This document shows positions 5,620 through 8,619 of a stretch of 8,619 nt of DNA, piece after piece. This DNA is from Planctomycetota bacterium (GTDB lineage: Bacteria; Planctomycetota; Planctomycetia; Isosphaerales; Isosphaeraceae). The position numbers and the translations under genes were made by a program. The notes beneath the pieces are model-generated. The model was not told where the DNA came from, searched no databases, and saw only the letters and a program-made list of their open reading frames with translations. Position 1 is the first letter of the stretch, and the number at the start of each line of letters is the position of its first letter. The DNA lies in assembly GCA_021778575.1 (NCBI GenBank), contig JAJYCH010000150.1, positions 1 through 8,619 of the forward strand. Reading direction: 5' to 3'.

Positions 5620-6534
5620 TCAGACCCGAGGCTGTTCCGAGTTATGAACGCGGGGCACGGCGTCGTCGGATTCGACCGGTTCTTCGAGGCATTTTCGGAG
5701 GAATTCGAGACCGTGCTTGACGTCGATGAGCCGCCCGGCCTGGTCGCCGACCTCACGCTCGATGACGAGTGGACCGGTATAGCCGACGCCCTTCAAGGTC
5801 CGGACGAAGCGATGAATGTCAACCTCGCCGAGGCCGAGCGGGACTTCCTCGCCCCACTGGCCGGGGATGGTCGGGCGTCTGGCGTCCTTGACGTGGACGC
5901 TTCGGATGTCGGGGCCGAGGATCTCGATCGCGTGGATCGGGTCGCCCATGTCGTAGAGCAGCATGTTGGCCGGGTCGAAGTTGACCTTGATGCTGGGCGA
6001 CTTCAGTTCGTCGAGCGTGAGTCGGAGCAAGAGCGCGGATTCCTGGCCGGTCTCGAAGGCGAGCGTCACCCCTTTGTCGGCGGCCATCTGACCGGCCTTC
6101 GCCAGGGTGTCGAGCATCGACTTGCGACCGGGCTCGCCCGATTCGGGCAAGAATCCGGCGTGGAGCGTCAGGTCGGTCAATCCCAGGGCCAGGGTCCGGT
6201 CGAGCCCCCAGGCCAACCGTTCGAGCCGTTCGGGGCGGGTGGCGGGGTCGCCGAATCCGCCGGTGGCCTGGATGGTCTGCGGCGTGGTGTAATCTTCGCC
6301 GGGGAACCCGAGCATCGCGCCGGTGAGGGTCAAACCCGACGCCAGGGCGGCCTCGGGCATGGCGTCTCCTTCCGACCAGCTTGCGTGGTGGGGGTCGCCG
6401 CAGGCGATCTGCGTCGCGGTCACGCCCAGGGTGCCGAGCAGTCGCTTCAGCTCATCGACGCTGGTGACCTGCAAGCTCCACGAGCAGACGCCGAGGGTCA
6501 GCGGAGGAACAATTCTGGTCGAGATTTGCGACAC
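5620..6534 (-). CDS. Sugar phosphate isomerase/epimerase family TIM barrel
   Basis: A 304-residue soluble enzyme of the xylose-isomerase-like (AP_endonuc_2) superfamily, which isomerises or epimerises sugars through a bound divalent metal. The four expected metal ligands are in place at the ends of successive strands: E161 (LAFETGQE), D187 (VNFDPANM), H214 (VHVKDAR) and E259 (VIERE). The barrel begins at LTLGVCSWSL (12-21), and LTLHAGF (122-128) is another family strand. The C-terminal 20 residues after FLRKCLEEP are a variable tail. Substrate cannot be read from the sequence; planctomycetes carry many paralogues, including inosose and hydroxypyruvate isomerase relatives. The start is GTG, chosen because AAGGTG lies 5 bases upstream and residue 2 onward fits the family. 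It lies 83 bases downstream of the FHA-GGDEF gene. Confidence 0.92.
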   Translation of the reverse strand: MSQISTRIVPPLTLGVCSWSLQVTSVDELKRLLGTLGVTATQIACGDPHHASWSEGDAMPEAALASGLTLTGAMLGFPGEDYTTPQTIQATGGFGDPATRPERLERLAWGLDRTLALGLTDLTLHAGFLPESGEPGRKSMLDTLAKAGQMAADKGVTLAFETGQESALLLRLTLDELKSPSIKVNFDPANMLLYDMGDPIHAIEILGPDIRSVHVKDARRPTIPGQWGEEVPLGLGEVDIHRFVRTLKGVGYTGPLVIEREVGDQAGRLIDVKHGLEFLRKCLEEPVESDDAVPRVHNSEQPRV

Positions 6535-6583
6535 GGAAACACCTTCGGATCGGGACGGTAGCGGTCATCGGGCCTGATTTCCG

Positions 6584-6612
6584 ATCATAACGTCCCCGAG
6601 GTTCCCCGGCGA
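6584..6612 (-). promoter_or_regulatory. Candidate promoter for the epimerase gene
   Basis: TATGAT on the minus strand (6589-6584) matches the -10 consensus at 5 of 6 positions. The -35 at a 17-base spacing is TCGCCG (6612-6607), only 3 of 6. It would give a leader of about 43 bases before the GTG start. It lies next to the preceding gene's stop codon, so read-through from that gene is also possible. Confidence 0.25.
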
Positions 6613-6617
6613 CCGAA

Positions 6618-7586
6618 TTATCCGCCGTCCATCGTCGTGGCCGTCTCGAACGGCCGGCTGACGATCTCGTGGCTGAAGACGGTCCGGTCTCGGCCCGATT
6701 TCTTGGCCTGATAGAGTCCCTTGTCGGCCGAAGCGATCAGGCTGGCGACCGACCTTGACCGACCGGGCGGGGTGAATGCCAGGCCCAGGCTCGCGGTGAC
6801 CTTCAGGCCGATGCCCGCGACCATGATCCGCCGGGCCGCCAGGGTCGAGCGGACCCGCTCGGCGCGTTCGGTGGCCTGATCAGGAGCGGCGACGGGCAAG
6901 GCCACCACGAATTCCTCGCCGCCGTAACGAGCCACGAGATCGTCGGCCCGGGTCGCCTGGCGGAGGACTCCGGCCACCTCGCGAAGGACCGCGTCGCCGA
7001 CCTCGTGACCATGAGCGTCGTTGATCCGCTTGAAATGGTCGATATCGAGCATCAGCACGGCCGTCCCCAACCCTCGGAGCGCCCCTTGATCGGCCAGCGG
7101 GGCAAACTGCGCGAGAAAGTACGGCCGGTTATAAAGGCCGGTCAGCGAGTCACGGACGGTTCGCTCGAACATCTCACGCTGAAACTGCTCCTCGCACGGG
7201 TCGGGGCGGATGAACTTGACGACCATCCCCGCGCCGAACTGGAGTCGGTCGCCATCATCGACGCGGGCCGGGGTATTCTCCGGCAGCCTCCGCCCGTTCA
7301 GGAACGTGCCGTTGGTGCTTCCCAGGTCGGTCAGCCGGATCAGACCTTCGTCGTCCGTCCCCAGGACGGCGTGATAGCGCGAGACGCTCGAATCGGGAAG
7401 CTGGATCGTGTTGTCCGACGCCCGACCGAGCCGGTTCGCGCCGTCGATCAGCCGGATCATCGCGCCGGGTATCCCGCCACCGAGGACGACCAGATAAAGC
7501 GGGTGGGCAGAATCCGACGACGGGGCGACTCCCTGAAGGGATGGCATGAGGGCCGGACAAAGTTGGGTGGCGCCATTCTCGTCCAT
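6618..7586 (-). CDS. FHA-GGDEF diguanylate cyclase
   Basis: A 322-residue protein with no signal peptide or membrane segment, so probably cytoplasmic. Residues 30-125 are an FHA domain, which binds phosphothreonine peptides: GR (54-55), SRYH (69-72) and STNGTFLNG (90-98) supply the binding residues. Residues 144 to about 308 are a GGDEF domain: DSLTGLYNR, LDIDHFKRIND, then the active-site GGEEF at 222-226. RADD at 213-216, five residues before GGEEF, is an intact inhibitory I-site for c-di-GMP. It should therefore make c-di-GMP from GTP with product feedback, gated by Ser/Thr kinase signalling. The frame is open upstream to 7844, but that start overlaps the preceding gene by 92 bases. I chose ATG at 7586 because the extra 86 residues lack domain character and a promoter lies inside them. 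The ribosome site is weak. Confidence 0.92.
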   Translation of the reverse strand: MDENGATQLCPALMPSLQGVAPSSDSAHPLYLVVLGGGIPGAMIRLIDGANRLGRASDNTIQLPDSSVSRYHAVLGTDDEGLIRLTDLGSTNGTFLNGRRLPENTPARVDDGDRLQFGAGMVVKFIRPDPCEEQFQREMFERTVRDSLTGLYNRPYFLAQFAPLADQGALRGLGTAVLMLDIDHFKRINDAHGHEVGDAVLREVAGVLRQATRADDLVARYGGEEFVVALPVAAPDQATERAERVRSTLAARRIMVAGIGLKVTASLGLAFTPPGRSRSVASLIASADKGLYQAKKSGRDRTVFSHEIVSRPFETATTMDGG

Positions 7587-7619
7587 GGTCGGTCCCGGAA
7601 AAAGGGGGCCAATCGGGGA

Positions 7620-7649
7620 CTTTGGCTCAGCCAAAGCCTCCGGAAGGCT
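7620..7649 (-). other. Two abutting hairpins in the FHA-GGDEF leader
   Basis: CTTTGGC (7620-7626) pairs with GCCAAAG (7630-7636) over a 3-base loop. AGCCT (7635-7639) pairs with AGGCT (7645-7649) over 5 bases. The stems share bases 7635-7636, so they compete at the edge. On the minus strand they lie just after the predicted transcription start and about 35 bases before the ATG. They may form a small structured leader, or end transcripts of the upstream gene, which stops at 7753. Confidence 0.35.
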
Positions 7650-7660
7650 CTCTATCCTGG

Positions 7661-7688
7661 AACGTAGGTCACCACCGTCGGCTGTCAA
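7661..7688 (-). promoter_or_regulatory. Candidate sigma-70-like promoter for the FHA-GGDEF gene
   Basis: On the minus strand a consensus TTGACA (7688-7683) is followed by a 16-base spacer and TACGTT (7666-7661). The -10 keeps the three most conserved positions (T1, A2 and T6). Transcription would begin near 7654, leaving a leader of about 68 bases to the ATG at 7586. This supports that start over the upstream one at 7844. Confidence 0.42.
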
Positions 7689-7752
7689 CTCGACCCGGAA
7701 AAGTTCTTCGCGGAGATCAGCGAGGCCGTCTCGACCTGATGACCGAAAAAGA

Positions 7753-8196
7753 TCATTTCGAGGATTTCGCCTGGTCGACCCAGAAGTCGGCCTCCTTGCG
7801 ATAGTAGTCGGCTTCGAGAACGTCGAGCGAATCGCCGAATCCAATCCGGCGGATCTTGCGGATTTTGACCTCCAGCTTCTTGATCCGCTCCAGGTGTCCC
7901 TCGCTAGCCGAGACGAGCCCGGCCTTGTCGGTGGCGGCCTCGCGCTCGGCTTCGTGCAACCGGCGCGACCAGCGGTAAACGAGGTCGGCGGCGATCCGGT
8001 TCTCGGAATAGTAGAGCCAGGCCAGGTTATAAGCCTTCACACCCGCCTCGATCCGAAGATCGGCCGGACTGGGCGAGTTAGCGACGGGAACAGGGATCTG
8101 GGCCACTGGTGGCGGGTTCTGAGGCGCCGGGGCCAGGGCGACCGCCAGCATGATCGGACCGAACCAGACAGTCTTCCGAAGCATGGTTGATCTCAT
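7753..8196 (-). CDS. Small secreted hypothetical protein, helical
   Basis: 147 residues, function unknown. The N-terminus (MRSTMLRKT, then VWFGPIMLAVALAPA) looks like a signal peptide with cleavage near residue 24. A Pro/Val/Ala-rich stretch follows to about 45. Residues 47-145 are predicted mostly helical and highly charged. They include YNLAWLYYSENRIAADLVYRW (about 56-76, several aromatics), a Lys/Arg/Glu-rich segment HLERIKKLEVKIRKIRRIG (101-119), and DVLEADYYRKEADFWVDQAK near the end. I recall similar DVLEA-YYR-EA endings in planctomycete hypothetical proteins but no known function. The ATG overlaps the TGA of the preceding gene as ATGA (8196-8193), indicating translational coupling. A second ATG at 8184 would still leave a signal peptide. 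Confidence 0.82.
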   Translation of the reverse strand: MRSTMLRKTVWFGPIMLAVALAPAPQNPPPVAQIPVPVANSPSPADLRIEAGVKAYNLAWLYYSENRIAADLVYRWSRRLHEAEREAATDKAGLVSASEGHLERIKKLEVKIRKIRRIGFGDSLDVLEADYYRKEADFWVDQAKSSK

Positions 8197-8619
8197 TTCT
8201 GGGAAGAAGAGGAGCAGGCAACGATCAAGTCGGCAACCACCATTCTGTGGTCGGAATGGCGAGTCTGACGAGCGACGACCCGTGAGGCCCGGATGGTCCG
8301 GGTCGTCCAGACCTGGTCAATTCGGAGAACCGGAAGGCTATTGAGGATCGTGTTGCCCCATCCGTAACCTCTCTCGCGAAAGGTTTCGTGGAGCCGTGGT
8401 TCAAGCAAGCGAAAGACAGCGTCTCCTTGAGGGGCGTTGAAGTCGCCACCCAGGATGAGCGGGATCTCCACCGGGATCGCTTCGATCCGGCGAGCGATTT
8501 CTCGGACCTGTTCGCGGCGTTTCCGGCGGTTCTCCGACTGCTCTCGCCAGCAATCGACGGACCAGAGATCGAGCCGGAAGACGGCGGGCACGAGCCGGGT
8601 GCTGATGATTTCGACCTCA
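8193..8619 (-). CDS. Endonuclease/exonuclease/phosphatase family protein, 5' end outside window
   Basis: The C-terminal 141 residues of an EEP-fold hydrolase; the frame stays open through base 8619, so the true start lies beyond the window. The fold is that of DNase I, exonuclease III and related phosphodiesterases. Visible motifs are LGGDFNAPQGD (D and N are catalytic in the family), LRIDQVWTT (the usual IDHV position, with Gln in place of His) and HSDHRMVVADL (the SDH motif with the catalytic His). The region between includes a charged helix, RRKRREQVREIARRIE. The first catalytic Asn and Glu motifs belong to the missing N-terminal half. Substrate cannot be told apart among DNA, phospholipid and other phosphodiesters. 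The stop overlaps the next gene's start by four bases (ATGA), so the two are probably made together. Confidence 0.88.
   Translation of the reverse strand, partial: EVEIISTRLVPAVFRLDLWSVDCWREQSENRRKRREQVREIARRIEAIPVEIPLILGGDFNAPQGDAVFRLLEPRLHETFRERGYGWGNTILNSLPVLRIDQVWTTRTIRASRVVARQTRHSDHRMVVADLIVACSSSSQK

Noticed and set aside
5614..6561. A 315-codon plus-strand open frame over the epimerase gene
   Set aside because: Shadow of the epimerase, which keeps all four metal ligands on the other strand.
7005..7667. A 220-codon plus-strand open frame over the FHA-GGDEF gene
   Set aside because: Antisense shadow of a gene with intact FHA and GGDEF motifs.
1..8619. tRNA or rRNA genes, CRISPR arrays, insertion sequences, integrases or attachment repeats
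   Set aside because: None seen on reading both strands: no transposase-like protein, no regularly spaced repeats and no cloverleaf or ribosomal RNA sequence. The gene set and composition look like stable chromosome.

Overview
The window looks like ordinary chromosomal DNA from a planctomycete, probably near the Isosphaeraceae (Singulisphaera or Paludisphaera type). Two things point there: GC-rich coding sequence, and a large outer-membrane barrel of the planctomycete BBP2/OmpL-like kind behind a long proline-rich linker. A small lipoprotein with a CPVSG...CC..C metal-site motif fits the same picture. The taxonomic placement is inference from protein resemblance, not from a marker gene.

Layout, left to right. 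A porin (minus strand, 97-1677) ends next to a hairpin at the window edge. A gene-free stretch of about 680 bases (1678-2353), richer in A+T, separates it from a divergent ammonium channel gene, amt (plus, 2354-3736). amt converges on a block of six minus-strand genes. The convergence point carries a perfect 13-bp hairpin (3782-3811). In transcription order, from the right edge, the block is: a 5'-truncated endonuclease/exonuclease/phosphatase-family gene (8619-8193); a small secreted hypothetical protein coupled to it by an ATGA overlap (8196-7753); an FHA-GGDEF diguanylate cyclase (7586-6618); a xylose-isomerase-like TIM-barrel epimerase (6534-5620, GTG start); a YhaM-type OB-fold/HD exoribonuclease (5464-4418); and the metal-site lipoprotein (4294-3914).

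Only the first two genes of that block are clearly one translational unit. The remaining gaps are 83 to 166 bases, and each holds a plausible sigma-70-like promoter, so the block is probably several short units rather than one operon. Porin and Amt could form an outer- and inner-membrane route for small solutes from one divergent control region. That is inference: no P-II gene (glnB/glnK) accompanies amt here. The other genes (c-di-GMP signalling, RNA decay, sugar isomerisation, metal binding) show no obvious common pathway.

I found no mobile element, CRISPR array, tRNA, rRNA or prophage. Nothing amounts to a clear undescribed system. The most useful second looks are the convergent hairpin, the pThr-sensor/c-di-GMP fusion, the metal-site lipoprotein, and the palindromes in the leaders of yhaM and its downstream neighbour.
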